Assembly: GCF_029167235.1 (NCBI RefSeq)
Contig: NZ_JARFTR010000019.1
Location: 1 to 38,081 of the forward strand
Direction of reading: 5' to 3'
DNA length: 38,081 bases
Origin: Kamptonema sp. UHCC 0994
Lineage (GTDB): Bacteria; Cyanobacteriota; Cyanobacteriia; Cyanobacteriales; Microcoleaceae
Below, in pieces: positions 24,359 to 32,725 of this stretch (the stretch's first letter is position 1; the number at the start of each line of letters is the position of its first letter). The translations under genes and the position numbers were made by a program. Under the pieces are notes generated by a model. The model ran no database searches. It saw only the letters and a program-made list of their open reading frames with translations, and had not been told where the DNA came from.

Positions 24359-25780
24359 ATGTTCCAGACCCCACAAGAGTTCTTAAACTACGTTAAAGAA
24401 AATAACATCCAGATCATCGACCTCAAGTTTATTGATACGCCAGGGATCTGGCAACACCTCTCCCTCTACCAAGACCAAATCGACGAAACGGCCTTCACCG
24501 ACGGCGTGCCTTTTGACGGTTCTAGCATTCGCGGCTGGAAAGCGATCAATGAATCAGACATGGCGATGGTACTCGATCCCACCACTGCCTGGATCGACCC
24601 ATTCATGGCAGAACCCACTCTGAGCGTTATCTGTAGCATCATCGAACCTCGGACTGGCGAACCTTACAGCCGCGACCCCCGCACCATTGCCCAAAAAGCT
24701 GTAGATTATCTAATTACTACAGGCATTGGCGATACAGCCTTCTTTGGCCCTGAAGCCGAATTCTTCATTTTTGACGATGTGCGCTTCGACCAAAACCAGC
24801 ACAGCGGCTATTACTATGTAGACTCCGTAGAAGGTCGCTGGAACTCTGGTCGCGAAGAACCAGGCGGCAACTTAGGCTACAAACCCCGCTACAAAGAAGG
24901 TTACTTCCCCGTCGCACCGACGGATACCTCCCAAGATATGCGGACGGAAATGTTGCTAACGATGGCCAAATGCGGCGTACCCATCGAAAAGCACCACCAC
25001 GAAGTTGCCACCGGCGGTCAGTGCGAACTCGGTTTCCGGTTTGGTACCCTGATCAAGGCTGCTGACGACCTAATGACCTATAAATATGTCATTAAGAACG
25101 TTGCTAAGAAATACGGCAAAACAGTCACCTTTATGCCGAAGCCGGTATTTAACGATAACGGCTCCGGGATGCACACCCACCAGTCCATCTGGAAAGACGG
25201 CAAACCCCTATTTTGGGGCGACGGCTACGCGAATTTGAGTCAGATGGCACTGCACTACATTGGTGGTCTGCTCAAGCACGCACCTGCTTTGCTGGCTTTG
25301 ACTAACCCCAGCACTAACTCTTATAAGCGTCTAGTTCCCGGTTTTGAGGCTCCTGTGAACTTAGCTTACTCCCAAGGCAACCGCTCTGCTTCGATTCGTA
25401 TTCCTCTGTCGGGAGGAAATCCCAAGGCAAAACGGTTGGAGTTCCGCTGTCCAGATGCGACGGCGAATCCTTATCTGGCCTTTGCAGCAATGCTTTGTGC
25501 AGGTATAGATGGCATCAAGAACCAAATTGACCCTGGTGACTCTTTGGATGTGGATATTTACGACCTCAGCCCTGAAGAGTTAAGCAAGATACCTTCGACT
25601 CCCGGTTCTTTGGAATTGGCGTTGGAAGCACTGGAGAAAGACCACGCTTTTATGACGGAGCCAGGGGTGTTTACGGAAGATTTTATCAATACTTGGATTT
25701 CTTACAAGTTGGATAATGAAGTCAACCCGATGCGCTTACGTCCTCATCCTTATGAGTTTGGTCTTTACTACGATTGCTAA
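24359..25780 (+). CDS. glnA: Glutamine synthetase type I
   Basis: GlnA makes glutamine from glutamate and ammonium with ATP, the entry of nitrogen into metabolism in the GS-GOGAT cycle; it works as a dodecamer. The 473 residues match type [12 protein letters not shown] near the start, [12 protein letters not shown] for metal binding, [12 protein letters not shown] for ATP and ammonium, NRSASIRIP, and [18 protein letters not shown] Tyr in DIYDLSPEE lies where enterobacterial GS is adenylylated, but cyanobacterial GS is generally controlled by NtcA and small inactivating factors instead. AAGGAG at 24345-24350 is 8 bases before the ATG, a strong ribosome binding site. An NtcA promoter lies upstream and a terminator downstream. 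Confidence 0.98.
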   Translation: MFQTPQEFLNYVKENNIQIIDLKFIDTPGIWQHLSLYQDQIDETAFTDGVPFDGSSIRGWKAINESDMAMVLDPTTAWIDPFMAEPTLSVICSIIEPRTGEPYSRDPRTIAQKAVDYLITTGIGDTAFFGPEAEFFIFDDVRFDQNQHSGYYYVDSVEGRWNSGREEPGGNLGYKPRYKEGYFPVAPTDTSQDMRTEMLLTMAKCGVPIEKHHHEVATGGQCELGFRFGTLIKAADDLMTYKYVIKNVAKKYGKTVTFMPKPVFNDNGSGMHTHQSIWKDGKPLFWGDGYANLSQMALHYIGGLLKHAPALLALTNPSTNSYKRLVPGFEAPVNLAYSQGNRSASIRIPLSGGNPKAKRLEFRCPDATANPYLAFAAMLCAGIDGIKNQIDPGDSLDVDIYDLSPEELSKIPSTPGSLELALEALEKDHAFMTEPGVFTEDFINTWISYKLDNEVNPMRLRPHPYEFGLYYDC

Positions 25781-25858
25781 AGAATTAAAAATTAAGAATT
25801 GAAAATTAAAAATGGTAATTATTTCATTTTTAGTTCTTAGTTTTTAGTTAATAAAGTT

Positions 25859-25883
25859 GCCGCTAGTTATAGCGGCATTTTTT
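25859..25883 (+). terminator. Intrinsic terminator of glnA
   Basis: A perfect 7-bp stem GCCGCTA / TAGCGGC with a GTTA loop (25859-25876) is followed by A and six T. It lies 79 bases after the glnA stop and before the convergent thrB end. Confidence 0.9.
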
Positions 25884-25897
25884 ATGGTTAATAGCTA

Positions 25898-26860
25898 TTA
25901 GGTGGAAATTTTTGCTCCTTGAGTATCGAGGGAAAGCGATCGCACTTCTGGTGTTACTCCTTCTTGCAGCCAAGCTTGGGCCATTGCTGCGGCGACTGCG
26001 GTTGCAACATCGGCACTGGCTAAAGCTAAAAGTGTGGGGCCTGCACCGCTGATTACCATTTCGTAAGCGCCTGCTGCGATCGCCGCGAACCGCACTGTGG
26101 AATATCCTTTAATTAAAGATTGGCGGTAAGGTTGATGAATTTTATCTTGCATTGCCGATCGCAACCAGTCTGCATTCCCAGTCCCCAACCCCCGCACTAA
26201 CAAACCCAGATGGGCAGCATTAAAAATCGCATCGGCTTTGCTATACTCTGTGGGCAAAACCTTACGAGCTTCAGCGGTAGATAGTTCAAAATCAGGAATA
26301 GCTACTATTGGGACAATATCTGAATGCCAAGGGATATCGCAAATTTCCCAATTGCACCCCCCCTGCCCCCCCTTGGTAAGGGGGGGTTGGGGGGGTTCTC
26401 CTTTAGTAGCAGCAAGGCGACACCCGCCGAACAAAGCGGGGACAACATTATCGGGATGGCCTTCGATCGCGATCGCCAACTGCATCACTTCTACGGGAGT
26501 CAGGGGTTCCCCAGCTAAATAATTTGCCCCGACTAACCCACCCGCGATCGCCGTTGCAGAACTTCCCAAACCCCTTGCCAGCGGTACTCCTAAACTAATC
26601 TCAATTGCCACTGAAGGGGGGGACTGACCGAGATATTCGTATAATTTCACAAAGGCCTGGTAAGCGAGATTGCTATCATCAGTTTTGACTTTTGCGGCTT
26701 CTTTACCTGTAGCAGTAATTTTAAGCGTTTCCGCTTCTTCTAATAGGGAAAAGTGGAAATGATTGTACAGAGTCAAAGCGGCCCCGATGCAGTCAAAACC
26801 AGGCCCTAGATTGGCAGTAGTAGCGGGAACAGTAACAGTGACAGTGGAAATGATAGACAT
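25898..26860 (-). CDS. thrB: Homoserine kinase
   Basis: ThrB phosphorylates homoserine for threonine synthesis and belongs to the GHMP kinase family. The 320 residues start MSIISTVTVTVPATTANLGPGFDCIG, the usual N-terminal motif. The ATP-binding GHMP loop is PLARGLGSSATAIAGGLVGAN and EGHPDNVVPALFGGC follows. The C-terminal glycine motif is VISGAGPTLLALA. The ATG at 26860 is chosen over an in-frame TTG at 26875. Residues about 153-170 (KGEPPQPPLTKGGQGG) are an insertion encoded by a G/C palindrome, just after the conserved GGCRLAA. The protein is otherwise intact. It stands alone, convergent with glnA. Confidence 0.96.
   Translation of the reverse strand: MSIISTVTVTVPATTANLGPGFDCIGAALTLYNHFHFSLLEEAETLKITATGKEAAKVKTDDSNLAYQAFVKLYEYLGQSPPSVAIEISLGVPLARGLGSSATAIAGGLVGANYLAGEPLTPVEVMQLAIAIEGHPDNVVPALFGGCRLAATKGEPPQPPLTKGGQGGCNWEICDIPWHSDIVPIVAIPDFELSTAEARKVLPTEYSKADAIFNAAHLGLLVRGLGTGNADWLRSAMQDKIHQPYRQSLIKGYSTVRFAAIAAGAYEMVISGAGPTLLALASADVATAVAAAMAQAWLQEGVTPEVRSLSLDTQGAKIST
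26350..26404. repeat. C/G-rich palindromic repeat inserted in thrB
   Basis: CCCCCCCTT GGT AAGGGGGGG forms 9-bp arms at 26366-26386, flanked by further C-runs and G-runs. This resembles a dispersed cyanobacterial repeat usually found between genes. On the coding strand it reads in frame as EPPQPPLTKGGQGG. Confidence 0.85.
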
Positions 26861-27013
26861 TCTTGGAATATTCAATTAATCAATTAACTAGCATTGCATA
26901 TAATTGGTGTCAGAAGGAAGAGGGAAGATAGGAGCGATGCCTTCGGCTGGCTACGCCTACGCAGAATAACTCAAAAATAGCTAAACTTCAAATTATCTCA
27001 AAAAGCAGCTAAA

Positions 27014-27123
27014 TTCGGCGATTGAAATCGCATCTACACAAACGAAGTCCGCCTTCGCGGACTGTAAGAATTTAAGCCGCGTAGGCGGGTTTTGTCTGTG
27101 TAGACGCGGTTTCAACCGCCGAG
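27014..27123. repeat. MITE-like imperfect inverted repeat
   Basis: Arms of 40 bases (27014-27053 and 27084-27123) match at about 33 positions; each contains a TCTACACA-type core next to a CGGCGATTGAAATCGC-type end. An inner hairpin GTCCGC CTTC GCGGAC is at 27047-27062. A related half copy lies at 27885-27930. No open frame is inside, so it could be a non-autonomous mobile element or a dispersed extragenic repeat. Confidence 0.8.
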
Positions 27124-27201
27124 ATTAAAATCTTACTTTTCACTCTTCAACCTGTCATTAAGGAATATGTGAAAACTCAATATCCTCCTAAATAATGATT
27201 A

Positions 27202-27268
27202 AGGTATGTAGTTGCGCTTCAGCGCTCTTTCGTAGGCACAAAGAGCGCTGAAGCGCAACTACGTACCT
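27202..27268. repeat. Long hairpin downstream of the Uma2 gene
   Basis: Two 29-base arms (27202-27230 and 27240-27268) are complementary with a single mismatch around a 9-base loop. The arm carries GTAGTTGCGCTTCAGCGC. A partial relative (GTATGTATTTGCGCTTTAGCG) is upstream of the RT gene at about 18452-18472. It ends 5 bases before the Uma2 stop codon and may also act as a terminator. Confidence 0.88.
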
Positions 27269-27273
27269 AAAAA

Positions 27274-27840
27274 TTAAGCAAAAATTTGAGCGCTTTTGCA
27301 AGTAAAACCAGGTAACAAAGGCGAAGTAAGTTCATCCTCACCAAACAGGGTAGCAATTAATCTTAAACTTGCTTGTTCCCGACGATAAACTTCAACTTGT
27401 TGTAACTGCCAATTAATGATCCAATATTCTTGTACTCCCCGCGTTGAATACAGCCTTAATTTCAACTCTCGATCGCGTCTTTCATTATCCGCACCGGGTG
27501 ACAATACCTCTACAATTAACTCAGGTGCAGCGGTCAAATGTCCGGCTTCATCTAATAAGATAGCTAGACGTTGATTACTCGCCCAAACTACATCAGGTAT
27601 CACGTTATCCGCATCAGTAAAAATAATACCAGGATTGATTGCAGTTTGCCCTAAACCTGTTTCTCGCGACCAAGAATTAAGTTCTTGATAAACATTTCCG
27701 CAAACTCTTTGATGACCCCAATGTGGTGCTCTTGTCATAAATAACTCCCCATCAATAATTTCATAGCGATTGCCGTTATCTGGCAAGAGTTCCAGATCGG
27801 CAGTAGTCCAACGTACTCGATCCGATATAGACTGGCTCAT
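27274..27840 (-). CDS. Uma2-family (DUF820) putative PD-(D/E)XK nuclease
   Basis: The 188-residue protein belongs to the Uma2/DUF820 family, present in many copies in cyanobacteria. The restriction-endonuclease-like core is visible: YEIIDGELFMTRAPHWGHQR, then the acidic IPDVVWASNQR, ELIVEVLSPGA and KLRLYSTRGVQEYWIIN, giving Asp, Glu and Lys at the expected active-site positions. The role is unknown; the family has been proposed to act in DNA transactions of mobile elements. ATG at 27840. Inverted repeats lie on both sides of the gene, which fits a locus shaped by repeat insertion. Confidence 0.85.
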   Translation of the reverse strand: MSQSISDRVRWTTADLELLPDNGNRYEIIDGELFMTRAPHWGHQRVCGNVYQELNSWSRETGLGQTAINPGIIFTDADNVIPDVVWASNQRLAILLDEAGHLTAAPELIVEVLSPGADNERRDRELKLRLYSTRGVQEYWIINWQLQQVEVYRREQASLRLIATLFGEDELTSPLLPGFTCKSAQIFA

Positions 27841-27884
27841 ATGGAGATTCCTTGTCGATCGTGTTAATATCCTAGCCTCATTAA

Positions 27885-27978
27885 GTCCGCGTAGGCGGAC
27901 TTTGTTTGTGTAGTAGCGATTGAAATCGCCTAGATATTGTTTTAGTAGATTAACTAAGGGATTAAAATCGCTACTACA
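27885..27978. repeat. Inverted repeat between the Uma2 and VWA genes
   Basis: A hairpin GTCCGC GTAG GCGGAC (27885-27900) is followed by TGTAGTAGCGATT (27909-27921), whose perfect complement AATCGCTACTACA is at 27966-27978. The left part matches the MITE-like repeat at 27014-27123, so this is a second, altered copy. Confidence 0.8.
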
Positions 27979-27999
27979 TTAACTCAGAAATTGAAATTT

Positions 28000-29235
28000 T
28001 TACTTTAAAATTGTTTTAGATGCAATCCGAGTTTTCTTCTTCTCACTTTCCGATAATTCCTCTCCCGACTGTAATCTAGTAGCAGAAGTTTGTAATACCG
28101 TTGCAGCACTTTTATCGCCCATTTGCAATGCAGTTTTAGCAGCAGTTTGTAACATTGTAGCAGCGCCAGCACGATCGCCTTGCTGCAATTTTGTTTCAGC
28201 TATTTGAGTTTGTCTATATTTGGCTAAGGCAAAAATATGTTGCTGTACCTGTTGGTTTGGTGCTGGCTGATAAACTCTCATAATATTAGCTTCAACTGCT
28301 ATTGGATCGGAAAGTAAAGATTCACCAACTGCCGGATCGTCATAGCGGACTTGTAATTGCGCGATCGCTTGCCTACCTTCTGGCAATTGTCCAATATAAA
28401 GATTAGCCAACACTACTCGCTCGACATCCTTCATTAAATCTCCCAATCGTACTATCAAGCGATCGCCCTCTTTCTGGACTGGCAATTCTATCGTATCCGG
28501 CGCAACTTGAGCAATCGGTTTTAGTTCCGCTAACCGCACCTTTGGCAAAAGAGAAAATAGTAAATAGGCATTAGTAAGCCCAACAGATTGAAGGCGGGTA
28601 AACAAGCGGCCAAACTCGTCTATTGCTTGTTCTGGACGCTGAATATAAGCAAGAGTACCGCCCGCTGCATCGGCAATCTTTTCTAAAATATCTTGATTCC
28701 AATCATCGCCAAATCCTAGAGAATTCAGCGTCATATTGTAGTCAGCAGCTAGTTTTGCTAATTTCAAACAACGGTTATTATCGCCGTGTTCGTTTTCGCC
28801 ATCAGTCAATAAAAAAGCTTGGGAAACCGTTTCAGATTTCCCTTTCCCCATTTCCTCAATTCCCAGTTTTAATCCCTCATCAATTGCTGTGCCACCAGAG
28901 GATCTTAACTTGTCAATTTGCTTTTTAATACTGGTGGGATCGTCAATAAATTGGTTGGGGACAATGACTTTGGCTTTATGGTCAAAAGCGATCACAGAAA
29001 GGCGATCCCCTGGGTTCAACCTGTCCACCAGTCTGCCCGCCGCCTGTTTCACCGTATCGAGGGGTCTGCCACCCATAGAGCCACTGTGGTCGAGGATCAG
29101 GCACAGATTTAATGGTACCCTGCGATCGATCGCAGCGGCGGTGGCAGAAATCGAAATGGATAGCTGACGTTGCGTCGAGGGCGCTGCTGCGTCGAGGTTG
29201 GTATCGTTGAGAGCAGACTGTAAACTAACTTTCAT
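28000..29235 (-). CDS. VWA-domain protein
   Basis: The 411-residue protein has a von Willebrand factor A domain from about 40 to 220. The metal-ion-dependent adhesion site is complete: LILDHSGSMGG (DxSxS), a Thr in SGGTAID and LLTDGENEHGDN. The C-terminal half (about 225-411) is predicted mixed beta then helical, with repeated Ala/Gln-rich helices. No signal peptide or membrane segment is seen, so it is probably cytoplasmic. The ATG at 29235 is chosen because GGAGGT lies just before it; the frame also has a TTG at 29247. The partner bound by the VWA site is unknown. No MoxR-type ATPase gene is nearby. Confidence 0.88.
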   Translation of the reverse strand: MKVSLQSALNDTNLDAAAPSTQRQLSISISATAAAIDRRVPLNLCLILDHSGSMGGRPLDTVKQAAGRLVDRLNPGDRLSVIAFDHKAKVIVPNQFIDDPTSIKKQIDKLRSSGGTAIDEGLKLGIEEMGKGKSETVSQAFLLTDGENEHGDNNRCLKLAKLAADYNMTLNSLGFGDDWNQDILEKIADAAGGTLAYIQRPEQAIDEFGRLFTRLQSVGLTNAYLLFSLLPKVRLAELKPIAQVAPDTIELPVQKEGDRLIVRLGDLMKDVERVVLANLYIGQLPEGRQAIAQLQVRYDDPAVGESLLSDPIAVEANIMRVYQPAPNQQVQQHIFALAKYRQTQIAETKLQQGDRAGAATMLQTAAKTALQMGDKSAATVLQTSATRLQSGEELSESEKKKTRIASKTILK

Positions 29236-29607
29236 AAAGACCTCCAAAACGGAAACCCATCGCCTAAAGGCATGGCAGAAGTTTTTGCGGCTTTAGCCGC
29301 CGTCAAGTCAAGACCACAAGGCATAATTAGTTTATGGATGGATCGACAAACTCACAAATTTGAGTTTTGGAAGCAAATTCCTACCACCAACCACAAACAC
29401 CAAGTAAGCACAACCTGGGCCACCAGCGAGTGTAAGCAAGGCTTTTTGGCAAAGCCATTGGGCGTTAGGTTTGCCTAACTCTCAAAAATCCTATCCCTTT
29501 TAGGGCTGGGAGTGTCAAGCGGTGTACCTTAAGGTTACGCTACTATTTCTTTAGGATAGCTCCACCAGCTCTACCGACAACTCCGTATCAACTCACCCAT
29601 TAAAGCT
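29236..29607. other. Divergent VWA-clpR intergenic region
   Basis: These 372 bases separate divergent genes. A perfect hairpin GCGGC TTTA GCCGC lies at about 29289-29302 and GCCTAAAGGC just before it, both resembling dispersed repeats. A 68-codon plus-strand frame (29272-29478) shows no protein-like features. Promoters could not be assigned. Confidence 0.5.
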
Positions 29608-30276
29608 ATGCAATCGTCTTACTATGGGGATGCGAACTACCGCACGCCCCCGCCGGATTTAGAATCGCTGTTGTTGAAGGAACGGATTGTCTATCTGGGG
29701 ATGCCTCTGTTTTCCTCAGATGAGATTAAGCGGAGTGTCGGCATGGATGTAACTGAGCTAATTATTGCTCAACTGCTCTATTTGCAATTTGACGACCCCG
29801 AAAAGCCGATCTATTTTTACATCAACTCCACCGGCACTTCTTGGGGAGATGAGGGCTACGCAATTGGCTTGGAAACTGAAGCTTTTGCTATTTGCGACAC
29901 GATGAGTTACATCAAGCCTCCCGTCCATACAATTTGTATTGGTCAAGCTATGGGGACGGCGGCGATGATTCTGTCAGCGGGTACAAAAGGATTCCGGGCA
30001 AGCTTGCCTCACGCTACCATAGTTTTGAATCAATCCAAAACTGGTGGTAGAGGTCAAGCTACTGACATCCAAATCATGGCTCAAGAAGTCTTGTTAAACA
30101 AGAGAACTGTTGTGGAAATCTTCGCTAAAAATACTGGTCAAACTGTAGAGAAGATAGCTAAAGACATGGATCGAATGTTTTATCTGACACCGGCTGAGGC
30201 TAAAGAATACGGCTTGCTAGACCGCGTTTTAGAAAGTACCAAGGACTTGCCTAAACCTTTGGCTGCTCTTAAGTAA
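29608..30276 (+). CDS. clpR: ClpR, inactive ClpP paralogue
   Basis: ClpR is the non-catalytic subunit of the cyanobacterial ClpP3/R protease core, which works with ClpC. The 222 residues have the ClpP fold but all three triad residues are replaced: the Ser position is in GQAMGTAAMIL instead of GQAASMGA, the His position in IVLNQSKTGG instead of MIHQPLGG, and the Asp position in KDMDRMFYLTP. The insertion typical of ClpR (TGTSWGDEGYAIGLETE) is present. ATG at 29608. It is followed after 35 bases by clpP3 on the same strand, the usual operon order in cyanobacteria. Confidence 0.95.
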   Translation: MQSSYYGDANYRTPPPDLESLLLKERIVYLGMPLFSSDEIKRSVGMDVTELIIAQLLYLQFDDPEKPIYFYINSTGTSWGDEGYAIGLETEAFAICDTMSYIKPPVHTICIGQAMGTAAMILSAGTKGFRASLPHATIVLNQSKTGGRGQATDIQIMAQEVLLNKRTVVEIFAKNTGQTVEKIAKDMDRMFYLTPAEAKEYGLLDRVLESTKDLPKPLAALK

Positions 30277-30311
30277 ATTTTGTTCACCCTCACAACAACA
30301 AGTAGAGTCCT

Positions 30312-30905
30312 ATGCCTATTGGTGTCCCTAGTGTTCCATACCGTCTCCCCGGTAGTACATATGAGCGGTGGATTGATATTTACACTCGTCTCAGTCAGGA
30401 ACGAATTATCTTTCTGGGTCAGGAAGTAACTGACGGTTTGGCTAATAGAATTGTTGCGTATTTGCTATACCTAGATTCTGATGATTCTACTAAGCCGATC
30501 TTCATTTATATCAATTCGCCAGGGGGTTCTGTTACGGCTGGTATGGCTATTTTTGATACCATGCAGTACATTAAATCTGAAGTGGTTACTATGTGCGTTG
30601 GTCAAGCAGCTTCAATGGGAGCTTTCCTATTAGCCGCAGGGACTAAGGGTAAGCGGTTGGCTTTACCTCACGCACGGATTATGATCCACCAGCCTTTGGG
30701 CGGTGCGCGCGGCCAAGCGACAGACATTCAAATTGAAGCTAAGGAAATTTTGAGAGTGCGACAACAACTCAATGAAATGTTAGCTAAGCGGACGGGTCAA
30801 ACTTTGGAAAAGATTCAGAAGGATACCGATCGCGATTATTTCATGTCTGCTGCGGAAGCTAAGGAATATGGTCTCATTGACCAGGTGATTGAAGAGCGTA
30901 CTTAG
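30312..30905 (+). CDS. clpP3: ATP-dependent Clp protease proteolytic subunit ClpP3
   Basis: The 197-residue ClpP has a complete triad: Ser in [11 protein letters not shown], His in MIHQPLGG, and Asp in DTDRDYFMS. It forms the mixed ring core with ClpR that degrades unfolded proteins delivered by ClpC. The ClpP3 name rests on its pairing with clpR. The product starts [15 protein letters not shown], and the family segment [20 protein letters not shown] is exact. ATG at 30312. A strong intrinsic terminator follows. Confidence 0.93.
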   Translation: MPIGVPSVPYRLPGSTYERWIDIYTRLSQERIIFLGQEVTDGLANRIVAYLLYLDSDDSTKPIFIYINSPGGSVTAGMAIFDTMQYIKSEVVTMCVGQAASMGAFLLAAGTKGKRLALPHARIMIHQPLGGARGQATDIQIEAKEILRVRQQLNEMLAKRTGQTLEKIQKDTDRDYFMSAAEAKEYGLIDQVIEERT

Positions 30906-30942
30906 GCTATTTGGTGTCAACTTAAGGTTAAACTTCCAGTCG

Positions 30943-30973
30943 GTCAGGGACTAAACTCCCTGACAGATTTTTG
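30943..30973 (+). terminator. Intrinsic terminator of clpR-clpP3
   Basis: A perfect 8-bp stem GTCAGGGA / TCCCTGAC with a CTAAAC loop (30943-30964) is followed by AGATTTTTG. It lies 38 bases after the clpP3 stop codon. Confidence 0.87.
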
Positions 30974-31047
30974 TTTAAGTTGATACTTATGTATTGTCTG
31001 TCATAATTTTCAGGAATTATTAAGTTGGTTGTGCTGTTTTCACTGAA

Positions 31048-31659
31048 ATGGATATTGCAGATTATTATCGGCAGTTAGGGTTAAGATCGGGTTCGAGTCT
31101 GTCGCAAGTTAAGGCTTCTTATCGGCGATTAGCTAGGGAATTGCATCCAGATGTAAATCCTGGGAACGAGCAAGCCAAGAATAAGTTTATTGCCATTACT
31201 GAGGCTTATAAGTTCCTTTTAGAAATTGCTCCGCCTGATGTTAAGGAGGTTAAGAAACAGCCTGTTTCGACACCGAATTCGGTGGCGGCGCGACCTCAAT
31301 CACAGGCAGTTAAGGTGACTCGTAAAGAGCGACCTATTCAAGATCCTGTGGCGCTGTCGGAAGCTGAACAAAAGCTGAAGCGGGATTCTTATTTACAGTT
31401 ACAGCAGTTGCTTAAATATCAGAGGTTCCCGCGCGCGATCGCATTGGTAGAAGGTTTGGCGCAGCGAATACCTGACGATGTAGAGGTGCGCCAGTGGCAA
31501 GCGATCGCTTATCAGCGCTGGGGCCGTCATTTGATCGGCGAACACCAGGTTGAGAAAGCTAGAAGTTACCTGAAAAAAGCTCTGCGTACCGATCCTCACA
31601 ACCGCGCTCTTTGGGCAGAAGTTGAGCGGGATTTTCGCCGCTTGGAACAGATTTATTAA
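31048..31659 (+). CDS. J-domain protein
   Basis: The 203-residue protein starts with a J domain (about 4-62): DIADYYRQLGLRSG, YRRLARELHPDVNPG with the HPD motif that stimulates DnaK ATPase, and FIAITEAYKFL. A low-complexity linker follows. The C-terminal half (about 115-203) is helical and resembles one or two TPR-like hairpins (VRQWQAIAYQRWGRHLI, ARSYLKKALRTDPHNRALW). No Gly/Phe or zinc-finger region, so it is a type III J protein that probably targets DnaK to a specific client. ATG at 31048. It follows clpP3 but is separated by a terminator. Confidence 0.9.
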   Translation: MDIADYYRQLGLRSGSSLSQVKASYRRLARELHPDVNPGNEQAKNKFIAITEAYKFLLEIAPPDVKEVKKQPVSTPNSVAARPQSQAVKVTRKERPIQDPVALSEAEQKLKRDSYLQLQQLLKYQRFPRAIALVEGLAQRIPDDVEVRQWQAIAYQRWGRHLIGEHQVEKARSYLKKALRTDPHNRALWAEVERDFRRLEQIY

Positions 31660-31996
31660 CTGTTCACTGTTCACTGTTAACTGTTAACTGTTAACTGTTA
31701 ACTGTTAACTGTTCACTGTTCACTGTTGGCATAGTCAGGATCTCGTGGCTTTTGAGGGTCAAATGCGCGGGTAAATATTTTATCTCATTTTTGAGACAGA
31801 AACAAGCAATTTTAAATTCTATTTTACCATAGACACAGAGCGATCGCTATTTGCAATTCTTTATAATCGGTGTGCGATGGTTCATTATAAGCTTCACAAT
31901 TATTTAAACTTTTATCTTTCCTCAACTATTGACATTTGGCAAAATCCAAAATATCTTCGACTGTAGATATTAATCTGCAAGGAAACCTAAACCCGT
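31660..31996. repeat. CTGTTAA/CTGTTCA heptamer array and A/T-rich gap
   Basis: The first part (31660-31729) is a tandem array of about ten CTGTTAA and CTGTTCA heptamers right after the J-protein stop. The remaining about 270 bases are A/T-rich, with one HIP1 site and no gene. The promoter of the next gene must lie here but could not be fixed. Confidence 0.88.
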
Positions 31997-32659
31997 ATGC
32001 TAACAGCTTACAAACCCGAAATTTTCGATGGTTTAGAGGATTTTTTCACAGTCAGAGACCAACTTGAATTAGTCAAGGACAACCTGACAGAGTTAGGCGC
32101 GGTGATCCGCAGCTACGGCTTACAAAAACAAGTTGGTATATGCTTGCTTCACAAACACTTCAACCTTTCTGCTGAAGAGCGGCTAGTTGAAGAGTTTGAG
32201 GGTAACAACTCTTACATTAAACCGACCACAGAATATAGCGATGCTATTCCCTATATGTGGAAGGTTGAACACAATCAAGTATCTGGTGAGTGGGTTTGGT
32301 TTCCGTTAGAATTTGTCCGCAATACTGAGCAGGTAGCAGCGGTAGTTGAACGCTCAGAAGCAGTTGTCAACAATCAAGAATTTCTCACCGCAATTGCAGC
32401 TAAGCTGTCTGAGTTGGGAATGACTGATATGTTTGGCATCAGCATTTTACACCGGGATGCAATTAAAATTGCTAAGGGTGAAATTCTAGTGGAAAATACA
32501 GATGATGAGGGGCGCATCTTAACGTTTTCATCTGTTCCTAGACCGGAAGTTGACCCTACAACTTTAACGCAAACTCTCTGGCAATTTCCAACAGCAGAAG
32601 GATTTGAGGTAGCAGGGCTTTGTACGCACTGTACACACTGTACGCACTGTACGCACTAA
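31997..32659 (+). CDS. Hypothetical protein with internal duplication and (Cys-Thr-His)4 tail
   Basis: No family was recognised. The 220 residues look like two related units: LTELGAVIRSYGLQKQVGICLLHKHF (about 27-52) resembles LTAIAAKLSELGMTDMFGISILHRDA (about 129-154), each leading into an acidic ILVE/LVE segment. The C-terminus is CTHCTHCTHCTH, encoded by four 9-base units (TGTACGCAC). The Cys/His-rich tail could bind a metal ion such as zinc, copper or iron, but this is inference. ATG at 31997. It lies 66 bases upstream of a putative Fe(II)/2OG oxygenase, and these genes may form a unit. No signal peptide is seen. Confidence 0.7.
   Translation: MLTAYKPEIFDGLEDFFTVRDQLELVKDNLTELGAVIRSYGLQKQVGICLLHKHFNLSAEERLVEEFEGNNSYIKPTTEYSDAIPYMWKVEHNQVSGEWVWFPLEFVRNTEQVAAVVERSEAVVNNQEFLTAIAAKLSELGMTDMFGISILHRDAIKIAKGEILVENTDDEGRILTFSSVPRPEVDPTTLTQTLWQFPTAEGFEVAGLCTHCTHCTHCTH
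32621..32656 (+). repeat. Four 9-base units encoding Cys-Thr-His
   Basis: TGTACGCAC is repeated four times (one unit is TGTACACAC) directly before the TAA stop. A 9-base unit keeps the frame, so copy number could vary without a frameshift and would change the number of Cys-Thr-His triplets. Confidence 0.92.
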
Positions 32660-32671
32660 CCTGTTAACGGT

Positions 32672-32701
32672 TAACGGTTAACGGTTAACCGTTAACCGTT
32701 A
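32672..32701. repeat. Perfect 30-bp palindrome of TAACGGT heptamers
   Basis: The sequence centred on GGTTAACC is a perfect palindrome with 15-base arms made of TAACGGT and TAACCGT heptamers. It lies between the CTH-tail gene and the oxygenase gene and could weaken transcription between them or act as a site for a dimeric regulator. Confidence 0.88.
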
Positions 32702-32725
32702 TATTCCAATTTTGGATACTCAAAA

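Noticed and set aside
27274-27840. Uma2 gene as part of a defence system
   Set aside because: The family occurs in many scattered copies in cyanobacteria, and no defence genes adjoin it.
28000-29235. VWA protein with a MoxR-type ATPase system
   Set aside because: No ATPase gene occurs beside it in the window; only the VWA fold is supported.
29272-29478. 68-codon plus-strand frame between the VWA and clpR genes
   Set aside because: It runs through dispersed hairpin sequence (GCGGC TTTA GCCGC) and shows no domain, strong start site or protein-like pattern.
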